Origin: Micavibrio aeruginosavorus ARL-13
Lineage (GTDB): Bacteria; Pseudomonadota; Alphaproteobacteria; Micavibrionales; Micavibrionaceae
Assembly (NCBI RefSeq): GCF_000226315.1
Contig: NC_016026.1
Coordinates: forward strand, 620,001-684,000
DNA length: 64,000 bases
Direction of reading: 5' to 3'
In this document: piece after piece, positions 8,553-17,946 of the stretch
How positions within the stretch are numbered: position 1 is the first letter of the stretch
Layout: the number at the start of each line of letters is the position of its first letter
Program-made: the position numbers and the translations under genes
The notes under the pieces: model-generated
What the model was told of the DNA's origin: nothing
The model's input: the letters and a program-made list of their open reading frames with translations, nothing else
Database searches by the model: none

Positions 8553-9536
8553 ATGACCTACCATGATGAATTTGATGATCCCGAAGGGGGAAACCCCTTT
8601 GGCCGGATTGCGCGGGCGCTTGAAAATGGGCGCACGCGTTTGAGCGCACGCGCACCGTTCTTGACCGTTTTGATGGGGTTGGGCGCGCTGTTTATCCTTC
8701 TCGCTGTCTTTTGGGTCAGCTACCCGCGCGGTGATGATCCGACGCGTCCTGTCCCGATGGTGCAGGCCGATGCCGATATGGCGTCCGCGTCCTATAAAAC
8801 CACGCCGGATGATCCGGGTGGGATGGATATTCCGTACCGTGACAGCACCTTGTTCGACACATTGCGATCCGCAAACAATGCCGAAGATGGCGCCAGCAAG
8901 GTTGAAAACCTTCTGCCCCCGCCGGAAGAGCCGATGACGCGCGAACAAATGTTTGCCGGTTTGAAAACCGAAACATTGACGCCGGAGACACAAATGGCCG
9001 ATGCGTCCGATGTTCCGGCCGCAAAAATGGTTGATGATGATTTGAGCGCCGAGCCGAAGCCCAACGCGGCGCTGGAAAAAGAATCTGCCGTCGATGAACC
9101 GGAAAAAGCCGCGGATGAAGAGCCTGTTACACCGGTTGAAGATTCCAAACCGGCCGGCATGCCAACCCCGGTGATTGCCCCGGAAAAGAAAACCGACATC
9201 CGCAGCGCGGAAAAGGTTGAAGAAAAAGTGGCCGCCACCGAACCCGCTGCTGGTGCCGCCGCGCCTGCTGTGAAGGCGGTGCAGGATGGAACCCATTTCG
9301 TTCAGATGGCCAGCGTGAAGGATGAAGCCGCCGCCCGTGCCGAATGGAAGAAAATGCAGGCCGCATTCCCGGCGCAGTTAGGCAGTGTTGAGCTGCGCGT
9401 GCAGAAAGCTGATCTGGGGGCCAAGGGTGTGTTCTACCGCATTCAGGGTGGCCCGCTCAGCCAGGATCAAGCCAAATCCATCTGCACGGCCATTTCCGCC
9501 AAGCGTCCAGGGGGTTGTATTGTTGTTGCCCGTTGA
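8553..9536 (+). CDS. Inner-membrane SPOR-domain protein
   Basis: Bitopic cell-wall-binding protein of 327 residues. A cytoplasmic N-terminal region of about 35 residues precedes one transmembrane helix (residues 36-53), then a long Pro/Ala/Glu-rich periplasmic linker, and a SPOR domain over the last 80 residues (starting GTHFVQMASVKDEAAARAEW). SPOR domains bind denuded glycan strands at the division septum. The ATG at 8553 starts just before the hydrophilic N-terminus; longer in-frame starts would overlap dgt. It is the usual neighbour of nagZ in this operon type, and its last codons overlap the nagZ start. Partner enzymes are unknown. Confidence 0.87.
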   Translation: MTYHDEFDDPEGGNPFGRIARALENGRTRLSARAPFLTVLMGLGALFILLAVFWVSYPRGDDPTRPVPMVQADADMASASYKTTPDDPGGMDIPYRDSTLFDTLRSANNAEDGASKVENLLPPPEEPMTREQMFAGLKTETLTPETQMADASDVPAAKMVDDDLSAEPKPNAALEKESAVDEPEKAADEEPVTPVEDSKPAGMPTPVIAPEKKTDIRSAEKVEEKVAATEPAAGAAAPAVKAVQDGTHFVQMASVKDEAAARAEWKKMQAAFPAQLGSVELRVQKADLGAKGVFYRIQGGPLSQDQAKSICTAISAKRPGGCIVVAR

Positions 9537-10521
9537 TCCGCAGAACGCGCCGCTGGCGGCGATCTTTGGTCTGTCGGGCCCGGCCCTGACGGATGAAGAA
9601 CGCGCGTTTTTCAAAACGGTCAACCCGCTGGGCTTCATTCTGTTCGCGCGCAACGCGATCGACCCGGTTCAATTGATGGCGCTGACGGCTGACCTGCAAT
9701 CTTTGCTGGGGCGTGAGGTTCCAATCCTGATTGATCAGGAAGGCGGACGCGTCGCTCGTCTGCGTCAACCGCACTGGCCCGCAACCATCGCGGCGCAGAA
9801 TTTGCCGGACACGGCGGCGGTTGCGGCACAAAGTGGCGCCATTGCCGATACGCTGAACGCCATGGGCGTCAATGTAAACTGCGCCCCCGTTCTGGATGTT
9901 CTGTTTGACGATACGCACGCCGCCATTGGCGATCGTGCGTTTTCCAAGGATGCGGCGATTGTATCCGAACGCGCCATTGCATCCTGCCGCGCCTATCTGG
10001 CGAAGGGTATTGTACCGGTGATTAAACACATGCCGGGGCAGGGCCGTGCAACGCTCGATTCCCACCTCGATCTGCCGCATGTAAAGGCCGCGATGCTTGA
10101 TCTGGAAGCGGTTGATTTCTTACCTTACCGCGATCTACTGAAACAGGATTTCGTGGATGCTGTGTGGGGCATGGTGTCGCACATTGTTTATGACGCCGTT
10201 GATAATGTTTTGCCCGCCACATGTTCGCCGGCTCTGATCGGTGGCGTGATCCGCAAGCAACTGGGTTTTGATGGCCTGTTGCTGACCGATGATATTGTGA
10301 TGAACGCGCTGGGCCGCATTGGTGATATGGGCGTGCGCGCGAAAGCCACGCTGGATGCCGGGTGCGACATCGTCCTGCATTGCAGCGGCAAGATGGATGA
10401 GATGAAAGATGTCGCGGCCGCCATTCCGGTGATGACCGCCGATGCGGTACGCCGTTATAACCGCAGCCTGCCCGCATCGGGCCAGGGCCCGAATGTTGCG
10501 TATGGGGGATTGCATGTCTGA
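9520..10521 (+). CDS. nagZ: Beta-N-acetylhexosaminidase (peptidoglycan recycling)
   Basis: GH3 enzyme of about 333 residues that removes GlcNAc from GlcNAc-anhydroMur-peptides in the cytoplasm. Landmarks: GFILFARNAIDP, ILIDQEGGRVARLR, VIKHMPGQGRATLDSH with the acid/base Asp-Ser-His, and the nucleophile Asp in LLLTDDIVMNAL. No ATG or GTG fits: the family homology begins immediately after three consecutive TTG codons (9520-9528) that follow a CAGGGGG ribosome-binding site inside the end of the SPOR gene, so a TTG start with translational coupling is likely. A longer frame upstream is a shadow of the SPOR gene. The usual PGHG is PGQG here. The 3' end overlaps scpA by 8 bases. Confidence 0.9.
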   Translation: MLLPVDPQNAPLAAIFGLSGPALTDEERAFFKTVNPLGFILFARNAIDPVQLMALTADLQSLLGREVPILIDQEGGRVARLRQPHWPATIAAQNLPDTAAVAAQSGAIADTLNAMGVNVNCAPVLDVLFDDTHAAIGDRAFSKDAAIVSERAIASCRAYLAKGIVPVIKHMPGQGRATLDSHLDLPHVKAAMLDLEAVDFLPYRDLLKQDFVDAVWGMVSHIVYDAVDNVLPATCSPALIGGVIRKQLGFDGLLLTDDIVMNALGRIGDMGVRAKATLDAGCDIVLHCSGKMDEMKDVAAAIPVMTADAVRRYNRSLPASGQGPNVAYGGLHV

Positions 10522-11491
10522 TGAAATGATGGACGCCGATTCCGGTTTAGAATTGGATGATGTCATCGGGTTCGAAGAAGACCCGCCGCGCGATGGTGTG
10601 GAACCGGGCGAATATAATCCGGATGAATTGCTACTGAACATTGACGGGTACGAAGGTCCGATTGATGTCCTGTTGGTGATGGCCCGCGACCAGAAAGTTG
10701 ATCTGGCGAAAATTTCCATCCTGCAATTGACGCGCCAATATCTGGTGTTCATGGATCGCGCCAAGGCGATGAATTTGGATTTGGCCGCCGAATATCTGGT
10801 GATGGCGGCATGGTTGGCCTATCTGAAATCGCGCCTGTTGTTGCCGCGTGAAGAATCCAAGGGCAATGAACCCTCTGCCGACCAGATGGCCGAAGCCCTG
10901 CAATTCCAGTTGCGCCGTTTGGAAGCGATGAAGAATGCGGCCAATGCGTTGTTCCGCCGTCCGTATCTGGGCAATGGTATTTACACGCGCGGCATGCCCG
11001 AAGGTCTGGGTGTTAAAACCGATATCACGTGGGACATCACGTTGTTCGACTTGCTGAAGGCTTATGGCGATATTCGCCGCCGTCAGGAATTTTCGACGTT
11101 TGAATTGCCCGTCTTCTCCATCATGACGATGGAAGAGGCGCTGGATCGTGTCGGCACCATGTTGGGCAAATTGCCGCGCAAGGGTCCATACAGCGCATGG
11201 GTGACGATGAACAGCCTGATGCCGGAAAAAATCAAAGATCCGCTCTATGGTCGTTCGTCCATGGCATCCACTTTCACCGCCGGTTTGGAATTGGTGAAAC
11301 AGGGCAAAGTCGAAATTAAACAAGACGGTTTGTTCCGCCCGATTTATATGCGCGCGACCTTTGTTGATCGTGACCGCGTGGGTGGGCCGGATACCGAACA
11401 ATCTGACGACGTTGAACAAGATAACAACCCGGATGCCGCCGATGATTTTGATGGCGAGTCCGAAACCAGTTACGCCGAAGCGGGAGTATAA
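10514..11491 (+). CDS. scpA: Segregation and condensation protein A
   Basis: Kleisin subunit of the SMC-ScpAB complex, which compacts and segregates the chromosome. The 325-residue protein starts with an acidic leader of about 45 residues and then the N-terminal kleisin motif YEGPIDVLLVMARDQKVDLAKISI, which binds the SMC neck. A helical middle follows (LAAEYLVMAAWLAYLKSRLLLP), and a winged-helix region (GKVEIKQDGLFRPIYMRA) that binds the SMC cap is near the C-terminus, before an acidic tail. The start ATG lies 8 bases inside nagZ with a GGGGGA ribosome-binding site. scpB follows after 3 bases. Acidic ends on both ScpA and ScpB are unusual. Confidence 0.93.
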   Translation: MSDEMMDADSGLELDDVIGFEEDPPRDGVEPGEYNPDELLLNIDGYEGPIDVLLVMARDQKVDLAKISILQLTRQYLVFMDRAKAMNLDLAAEYLVMAAWLAYLKSRLLLPREESKGNEPSADQMAEALQFQLRRLEAMKNAANALFRRPYLGNGIYTRGMPEGLGVKTDITWDITLFDLLKAYGDIRRRQEFSTFELPVFSIMTMEEALDRVGTMLGKLPRKGPYSAWVTMNSLMPEKIKDPLYGRSSMASTFTAGLELVKQGKVEIKQDGLFRPIYMRATFVDRDRVGGPDTEQSDDVEQDNNPDAADDFDGESETSYAEAGV

Positions 11492-11494
11492 AAG

Positions 11495-12682
11495 ATGAGC
11501 ATGGATGACAACGATTCCAAAGAAATGATCAGCGACAACACCATGGCCAGCGTTGCCGAAATCATGGCCGAAATAATGGATGGGGCCATGGATGAAGATG
11601 ATGCCGAGGACATGGAGGCCATCGAGGACATCGCCGAAGCGGTTGAGGCGGATCTGTCCGCTGGTGAGGAAATTGAAGAAGACGATTTCGAATCCGAAGA
11701 TGAGTTTTCGGAGGATGAAGTTTTAGCGTCCGATGCCGAAGACGATGCTGTCGTCGCGGACGCCGTCGAAGGTGAGGTGGAAGAAGAATCTGGCCCGCTG
11801 GATACGATCCGCATTCTCGAGGCCTTGTTGTTTGCATCCCCCGCACCGCTCAGCATGAGCGCGATGCGTGAACGCCTGCCGGAAGATTCCGATGTTGGTG
11901 GCATGCTGATGAAGCTGAAGGAAGAATACGCAACGCGTGGTGTTCATTTGATGGAAATGGATGGCCATTGGGCGTTCCGGACCGCTGACGATCTGAACGA
12001 TGCCCTGTTACTGAAACGCGAAGTGCGTCGCCCGCTGTCCCGTGCCGCCATGGAAACATTGGCGATTGTGGCCTATCACCAGCCGGTGACCCGTGCGGAA
12101 ATCGAAAATATTCGCGGTGTCGTGATTGCCAAGGGTACGCTGGATATTCTGATGGAATGCGGTTGGGTCAAACCGGGCCGTCGCCGCGAAACGCCGGGCC
12201 GCCCGTTGACCTGGGTTACCACCGCCAGCTTCCTGGACCATTTCGGTCTGGAAACCTTGAGCGAATTGCCGGGTCTGGATGATCTGAAGGCCTCCGGCCT
12301 GCTGGATCGCCGTCCGGCGATTGAAAACATCGCCCCGGACCTGTTCGACCAGATTGAGGAAAACGACGCCAAGTCCTTGAGCGAAGATGACGAGGACGAC
12401 GAAGAAACCGCAGGTGGTTTCGAAGCGCACTTCAACGAAGAAGACGCCGTAGCCCCGGAAACGGAAGAAGAGGCCGATGCCGAACTGTCTGCCATGATCG
12501 ACGATATGGAAGAAGAGGGCGCGGAGCCTGTCGAAGCCGCCGCATCTTCCGACGATGATGAGGATGATGACAGCGACGAAGAATCCGATTCTGATGAAGA
12601 AGACGATGAAGATGATGCCGATGATTCGGATGACGATGAAGACGGCTATGATGACGATGAAGAAGACGAGGATGAGGAGTAA
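11495..12682 (+). CDS. scpB: Segregation and condensation protein B with acidic extensions
   Basis: Dimeric winged-helix accessory subunit of SMC-ScpAB. The conserved part is at about residues 100-270: ILEALLFASPAPLSMSAMRERLP (first winged helix), then RPLSRAAMETLAIVAYHQPVTRAEIENIRGV (second) and GRRRETPGRPLTWVTT. It is flanked by an acidic N-terminal arm of about 95 residues and a tail of about 120 residues that becomes almost pure Asp/Glu/Ser. The typical ScpB is about 170-250 residues, so about 395 is long. The repeated gatgatgaagac-type codons of the tail are low-complexity DNA. The start is clear: it follows the scpA stop by 3 bases with an AAAAG spacer. Acid tails may mimic DNA or tune solubility; that is inference. 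Confidence 0.93.
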   Translation: MSMDDNDSKEMISDNTMASVAEIMAEIMDGAMDEDDAEDMEAIEDIAEAVEADLSAGEEIEEDDFESEDEFSEDEVLASDAEDDAVVADAVEGEVEEESGPLDTIRILEALLFASPAPLSMSAMRERLPEDSDVGGMLMKLKEEYATRGVHLMEMDGHWAFRTADDLNDALLLKREVRRPLSRAAMETLAIVAYHQPVTRAEIENIRGVVIAKGTLDILMECGWVKPGRRRETPGRPLTWVTTASFLDHFGLETLSELPGLDDLKASGLLDRRPAIENIAPDLFDQIEENDAKSLSEDDEDDEETAGGFEAHFNEEDAVAPETEEEADAELSAMIDDMEEEGAEPVEAAASSDDDEDDDSDEESDSDEEDDEDDADDSDDDEDGYDDDEEDEDEE

Positions 12683-12687
12683 AAATC

Positions 12688-12870
12688 ATGGGTATTAGCA
12701 TGGGCCACATTCTGGTCGTCATTTTGGTTATTCTGGTTCTGTTCGGGGCTGGTCGCATTCCGCGCCTGATGGAAGACATCGGCAAGGGGATCAGCAGCTT
12801 CAAGAAAGGCCTGAAAGAAGACGAAGCCCCGGCCAAAATTGAGAAAAAGAACGATCAGGACCCTTCCTGA
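12688..12870 (+). CDS. tatA: Sec-independent translocase subunit TatA
   Basis: Small pore-forming subunit of the twin-arginine translocase, 60 residues. One N-terminal membrane helix (HILVVILVILVLFGAGRIP) is followed by the conserved FG-hinge and an amphipathic helix (RLMEDIGKGISSFKKGLKED) and a short charged tail. A second in-frame ATG four codons downstream is an alternative start. It lies 5 bases after scpB and before tatB and tatC, forming the complete tatABC set. The mix of scp and tat genes in one operon is typical of Alphaproteobacteria. Confidence 0.95.
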   Translation: MGISMGHILVVILVILVLFGAGRIPRLMEDIGKGISSFKKGLKEDEAPAKIEKKNDQDPS

Positions 12871-12915
12871 TCGTTTTTACTGCGTATCCGCACCCCATAA
12901 ACGGGACCTGCATTC

Positions 12916-13221
12916 ATGTTTGATATCAGCTGGGCCGAGCTTTTGATCGTCACGTTGGTGGCGCTTCTCGTGATCGGTCCGTCCGACATTCCGAAGGTGA
13001 TGATGTCGCTGGGCCGTCTGGTCCGGAAGATGCAGCATATCCGTTTTGCTCTGACGCACCATTTTGACGATGTCATGCGCGCCGTGGATATCGAGGAAAT
13101 TCGTAAATATAACGAAACATCATCCGCCGCCATTCCCGATACAAACGAAGCTGAATCCGACGATGAAGCGGATATCGTACCCGTGAAAAAAGATATTGAA
13201 AAAACCGGGGGTGCGTCATGA
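12916..13221 (+). CDS. tatB: Sec-independent translocase subunit TatB
   Basis: TatB recruits twin-arginine substrates together with TatC. The 101-residue protein begins MFDISWAELLIVTLVALLVIGPSDIP, the TatB-type helix with Glu8 and the GPxxIP hinge, followed by the amphipathic helix VMMSLGRLVRKMQHI and an acidic tail. The MFDI opening and GP hinge separate it from TatA. Its stop overlaps the tatC start by 4 bases (ATGA). The C-terminal tail is shorter than in many TatB proteins. Confidence 0.94.
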   Translation: MFDISWAELLIVTLVALLVIGPSDIPKVMMSLGRLVRKMQHIRFALTHHFDDVMRAVDIEEIRKYNETSSAAIPDTNEAESDDEADIVPVKKDIEKTGGAS

Positions 13222-13994
13222 CCAATCCGCATCAGGAACCCGATCACGTACCAAAACCACTGGTCGATCATCTGGTCGAACTGCGGACGCGATTGCTGTG
13301 GTGTTTTGTGGCCATTCTGGCCGGTACGGTTTTTTGCTATGTCTTTGTTCAGGACATTTACGGTTTTCTGGTTCGTCCGCTGGCCGATGCCATGGGGCCG
13401 GGGGATAGCCAGCGCCTGATTTACACCAACCTGACCGAAGCGTTCTTTACTTATTTGAAGATTGCTTTCTGGGGCGGGGCGTTTTTGACGTTTCCGGTTT
13501 TGGCTGTGCAAATCTGGGGCTTTATTGCACCTGGTTTGTATGGAAAGGAGCGCAAGGCCTTCCTGCCCTATCTGGTGGCGACGCCAGTGTTGTTTATCAC
13601 CGGGGCCGCGCTGGTCTATTACCTGATTATGCCGATGGCGTGGCGGTTCTTCTTGGGGTTCCAAAGCACGGGGGCCGAAACAGCCTTGCCAATCCAGTTG
13701 GAAGCGCGCGTCAGCGAATATCTGGATCTGGTGATGGTGCTGATGTTTGCGTTTGGATTCTGTTTCCAGTTGCCGGTTTTGCTGTCCCTGATGGCGCGGG
13801 CGGGTATGATTACCGATGCTGTTTTGGTGCGGGGGCGCCGTTACGCCATCGTCCTGATCTTTGTTGTGGCCGCTGTGATTACGCCGCCGGATGTGATTTC
13901 CCAGATCGGGCTGGCCATTCCCTTGATCGGTTTATATGAAATTTCGATCCTGCTGGTCCGGCGCATTGTTCGTGAACGTGCCGCTGCGCCATGA
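13218..13994 (+). CDS. tatC: Sec-independent translocase subunit TatC
   Basis: Six-helix receptor of the Tat translocase, 258 residues. Conserved parts: the N-terminal amphipathic LVDHLVELRTRLLWCF (with the L-x-E-L-R signal-peptide recognition motif), the first helix, LTEAFFTYLKIAFWGGAFLTFPVL, the FIAPGLYGKERKAFLP loop, YYLIMPMAWRFFLGF, and the last helices FVVAAVITPPDVISQ and IPLIGLYEISILLVRRI. It is coupled to tatB (ATGA) and to zapE (its last codons overlap the zapE start). Length and topology match the family. Confidence 0.96.
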   Translation: MTNPHQEPDHVPKPLVDHLVELRTRLLWCFVAILAGTVFCYVFVQDIYGFLVRPLADAMGPGDSQRLIYTNLTEAFFTYLKIAFWGGAFLTFPVLAVQIWGFIAPGLYGKERKAFLPYLVATPVLFITGAALVYYLIMPMAWRFFLGFQSTGAETALPIQLEARVSEYLDLVMVLMFAFGFCFQLPVLLSLMARAGMITDAVLVRGRRYAIVLIFVVAAVITPPDVISQIGLAIPLIGLYEISILLVRRIVRERAAAP

Positions 13995-15163
13995 CCCATG
14001 CCCCTGTCGATCTGTTGGCGCGCTATAAAACCCGTGTCGCGGATGGCGGGTTGCAAGCGGACCCATATCAGGAACGCGCGATTGAATCCCTGCAAATGCT
14101 GTTGGACGATGTTCTGGCACAACCGGGCTCCCGTGGGTGGTTTGGCATAAAACGTAAAACGGCACCCATCCGCGGGCTGTATTTATATGGTCCCGTAGGG
14201 CGGGGAAAGTCCATGGTCATGGATTTGTTCTTTGCCAACTTGCCCGATGGGATCAAAAAGCGCCGGGTCCATTTCCATGACTTTATGATTGGCGTGCATG
14301 ATTTTATGCATAACCGCCGTCTGGCCGCATCGGGCAAGGCGGATAATGATGTGCGCGATTCCGCTCTTCTGGCCTTTGCCGATGATCTGGCCAAAAACGT
14401 CCGGGTTTTGTGCTTTGACGAATTTCATGTCAGCAACGTGGCTGACGCGATGATTTTAGGGCGGTTGTTTACCGCCCTGTTTGACCAAGGTGTGGCTGTG
14501 GTTATGACCAGCAACCGTGCTCCGGATGACCTGTATAAAGGGGGGCTGCAACGTGACCGCTTCCTGCCCTTTATCGAATTGCTGCAGAATCGGATGGAGG
14601 TTTTGTCCCTGTCCGGTCCTGTGGATTACCGGCTTCAATATCTGGAATCGAGCGGGGTGTATTTTTCACCGCTGGGGTCCGCCGCCCATGAATGGGCCGA
14701 CCAGATTTTCGCCCACCTGACTGATGGTGTCGACGCCCATGCGGATACGCTGGAGGTTCGGGGGCGGATCGTGCCCGTCATGCAAACGGCCCGCGGTGTC
14801 GCCCGGTTCACCTTTGCCGAATTGTGCGAACGTCCGTTAGGGGCCGAAGACTACATCACCATCGCCCGGACCTATCACACCATCCTGCTGGAGGGGGTGG
14901 CGAAACTGGGGTATGATCGTCGGAACGAAGCGGTGCGTCTGATGACTCTGGTGGATGCGCTGTACGATGCCGGCACGCGGTTGATCGTCACGGCGGATGC
15001 GCCGGTCGATCGTCTCTATCACGGGCATGATCATGCGTTCGAGTTCCAACGCACGGTCAGCCGACTGACCGAGATGCAGAGCACCGACTGGTTTGCCCGA
15101 ACCGCCCGATCGGTCAGTGAATGGCACCAAAACGATACGGCGCGGACTGGGGCAGGGGCCTGA
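13991..15163 (+). CDS. zapE: AFG1/ZapE-family cell-division ATPase
   Basis: P-loop ATPase of 390 residues in the AFG1-like family; ZapE acts on the Z-ring at the end of constriction, and mitochondrial AFG1 works in protein quality control. The Walker A is GPVGRGKS (residues 67-74), followed by VHFHDFMIGVHDFMH, the Walker B VLCFDEFHVSNVADAMILGRLF and the sensor VVMTSNRAPDDLYKGGLQRDRFLPFI. The C-terminal FTFAELCERPLGAEDYITIA is also family-typical. In many Alphaproteobacteria this gene lies directly upstream of mdh; here a DUF2336 gene is interposed. Overlaps tatC by 4 bases, so it closes the operon. Confidence 0.92.
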   Translation: MTHAPVDLLARYKTRVADGGLQADPYQERAIESLQMLLDDVLAQPGSRGWFGIKRKTAPIRGLYLYGPVGRGKSMVMDLFFANLPDGIKKRRVHFHDFMIGVHDFMHNRRLAASGKADNDVRDSALLAFADDLAKNVRVLCFDEFHVSNVADAMILGRLFTALFDQGVAVVMTSNRAPDDLYKGGLQRDRFLPFIELLQNRMEVLSLSGPVDYRLQYLESSGVYFSPLGSAAHEWADQIFAHLTDGVDAHADTLEVRGRIVPVMQTARGVARFTFAELCERPLGAEDYITIARTYHTILLEGVAKLGYDRRNEAVRLMTLVDALYDAGTRLIVTADAPVDRLYHGHDHAFEFQRTVSRLTEMQSTDWFARTARSVSEWHQNDTARTGAGA

Positions 15164-15346
15164 AATTTTCGTTTTTGCCAAATACGGCCCGTGTCGTATC
15201 TTTACTATTGCATGCCTGTGTGTGGTTTATAAAATTTAAGTAATTCAATGCATTGCGTTGTGTTGTCAAATTGCTTTTATATCCGTGCCGGATATCCTTT
15301 GGGGCTTTAAATCTTTGTGAAAGTCTTTCCTGTACATTGGTGTTAC

Positions 15347-16711
15347 ATGTTTGCATTCATTCGTAAGCTTTTGTTAAAGAACGCAAAAAGCGCTGTTCTG
15401 CCGGGTCAGGCCCCGCGGAATGATGCGCGTTACGAAATTGAAAAGCAAAAAGCGCGGTCCGGGTCGCTGGATGAACGTATGGCGATTGCGCGGAACCCGG
15501 AAACGCATCCCGAAATTCTTTATTATCTGGCCCAGACCGATCCATCGGATGATGTGCGTCATGCCGTTGCCGAAAACCATGCGACGCCTTTGCAGGCCAG
15601 TTTACTGATCGCACGGGACTCCAGCGCGGATGTACGATTGGCTCTGGCCGAACGTCTGGTTCGTCTTCTGCCCAACCTGACTCAGGAGGAGCAGGCCGCA
15701 CTCTACGCACACGCGGTGCAGACTTTGGGCCTGCTCGCGCTCGACGAAGTTCTGAAAATTCGTAAAGCGTTGTCCGCGACGCTGAAGGACAAGGCCTATG
15801 CGCCGCCCTCCGTCGTATCGACTCTGGCGCGGGACGTGGAGCGGACCGTGGCGGAACCGATCCTGCGGTTTTGCGCCGCCGTGCCGGACGATGTTTTGAT
15901 TGATATTCTGAAAATGCATCCGGAAGGCTGGGCTTCTGAAGCGATCGCCGGACGTGACAGTGTCAGCGGCGATGTGTCCGTTGCCGTGATCGAACACGGT
16001 AGTGCCGCCGCCGGAAAAACCCTGATTGAAAACAAAGGGGCCGACATTGGCCCGACCCTGTTGCAGAAGATTATCGACCGGGCCCGGGATTTGCCGGAAT
16101 GGCAACGTTCCCTGGCCGACCATCGCACATTGCCGCCCGAGATGGCGGAGAAACTGGCCGAGTTTGCCAATGAGTCCGTTCGCCTGATTTTGGTGCGCAG
16201 TGGCAAGTTTGACCGCCGCACGACCGAGGAGGTTGCCACAGCTTTCAAACGCCGTTTGGGTTATGCCGCGAACCAGTCGGATGACAAGATTGTCGATGCA
16301 ATCCCCGATGAGCTGCAAAGAAGCAGTTCACCGGATGGAAAGCCGGTAAAATCCGAGGAAGAACAATATGCCTATGCCTCCCGCATGGCGCGCGAAGGGC
16401 GTCTGGACGAAGAGATGTTGTCCGACGCGCTGGCGATGCAGGATTATGATTTTATCTATGCCGCGATCAGCATTATGGGTCGGGTGACGCTGGCCGATGT
16501 TCGTCGTGTTTTTGCCCTGCGCGCGCCTAAACCCATCGTCGCCCTGTCGTGGAAGGCGGGGCTGAGTATGCGTATGGCCCTGCGTCTGCAACAGGATCTT
16601 GGCCGCGTTCCGCCGCGGCAATTGCTGTACCCCAAGGGCGGTACGGATTATCCGATGGATGAAGACGAGCTGCGTTGGCAGCTGGAATTTCTTGGGCTGG
16701 AGGCGGCCTGA
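15347..16711 (+). CDS. DUF2336 helical-repeat protein
   Basis: Protein of about 454 residues rich in HEAT-like helical repeats: RMAIARNPETHPEILYYLAQ, then SDDVRHAVAENHATPLQAS and SADVRLALAERLVRLLP. After that comes the DUF2336 core (CAAVPDDVLIDILKMHPEGWASEAIAGRD). DUF2336 proteins are mainly alphaproteobacterial and of unknown function; some are linked to stress or motility regulation. There is no signal peptide. The start is unsure: a GTG at 15317 in the same frame has a distant GGGG upstream, while the ATG at 15347 lacks a clear ribosome-binding site. The 150 bp AT-rich gap after zapE suggests its own promoter. Confidence 0.75.
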   Translation: MFAFIRKLLLKNAKSAVLPGQAPRNDARYEIEKQKARSGSLDERMAIARNPETHPEILYYLAQTDPSDDVRHAVAENHATPLQASLLIARDSSADVRLALAERLVRLLPNLTQEEQAALYAHAVQTLGLLALDEVLKIRKALSATLKDKAYAPPSVVSTLARDVERTVAEPILRFCAAVPDDVLIDILKMHPEGWASEAIAGRDSVSGDVSVAVIEHGSAAAGKTLIENKGADIGPTLLQKIIDRARDLPEWQRSLADHRTLPPEMAEKLAEFANESVRLILVRSGKFDRRTTEEVATAFKRRLGYAANQSDDKIVDAIPDELQRSSSPDGKPVKSEEEQYAYASRMAREGRLDEEMLSDALAMQDYDFIYAAISIMGRVTLADVRRVFALRAPKPIVALSWKAGLSMRMALRLQQDLGRVPPRQLLYPKGGTDYPMDEDELRWQLEFLGLEAA

Positions 16712-16738
16712 CCTTATTCAATATTCTGTAAAACATGA

Positions 16739-17803
<1,065 letters not shown>

Positions 17804-17855
17804 GGGCCGTGGGGAAAAGCGGCTGAAAGGCTGATTTTTTCAGGATTTTGCGGGG

Positions 17856-17882
17856 AAGGGGGCTGTGTCAGCCCCCTTTTTC
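17856..17882 (+). terminator. Rho-independent terminator after mdh
   Basis: Perfect 9 bp stem AAGGGGGCT/AGCCCCCTT with a GTGTC loop, followed by a T run. It lies 52 bp after the mdh stop and ends the mdh transcript. Confidence 0.9.
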
Positions 17883-17946
17883 TTGCCAAAGCCGGTAAAA
17901 TTCGGCACTGTTTAGACATAATAATAAAAATGTAGGATTTGGGGCC

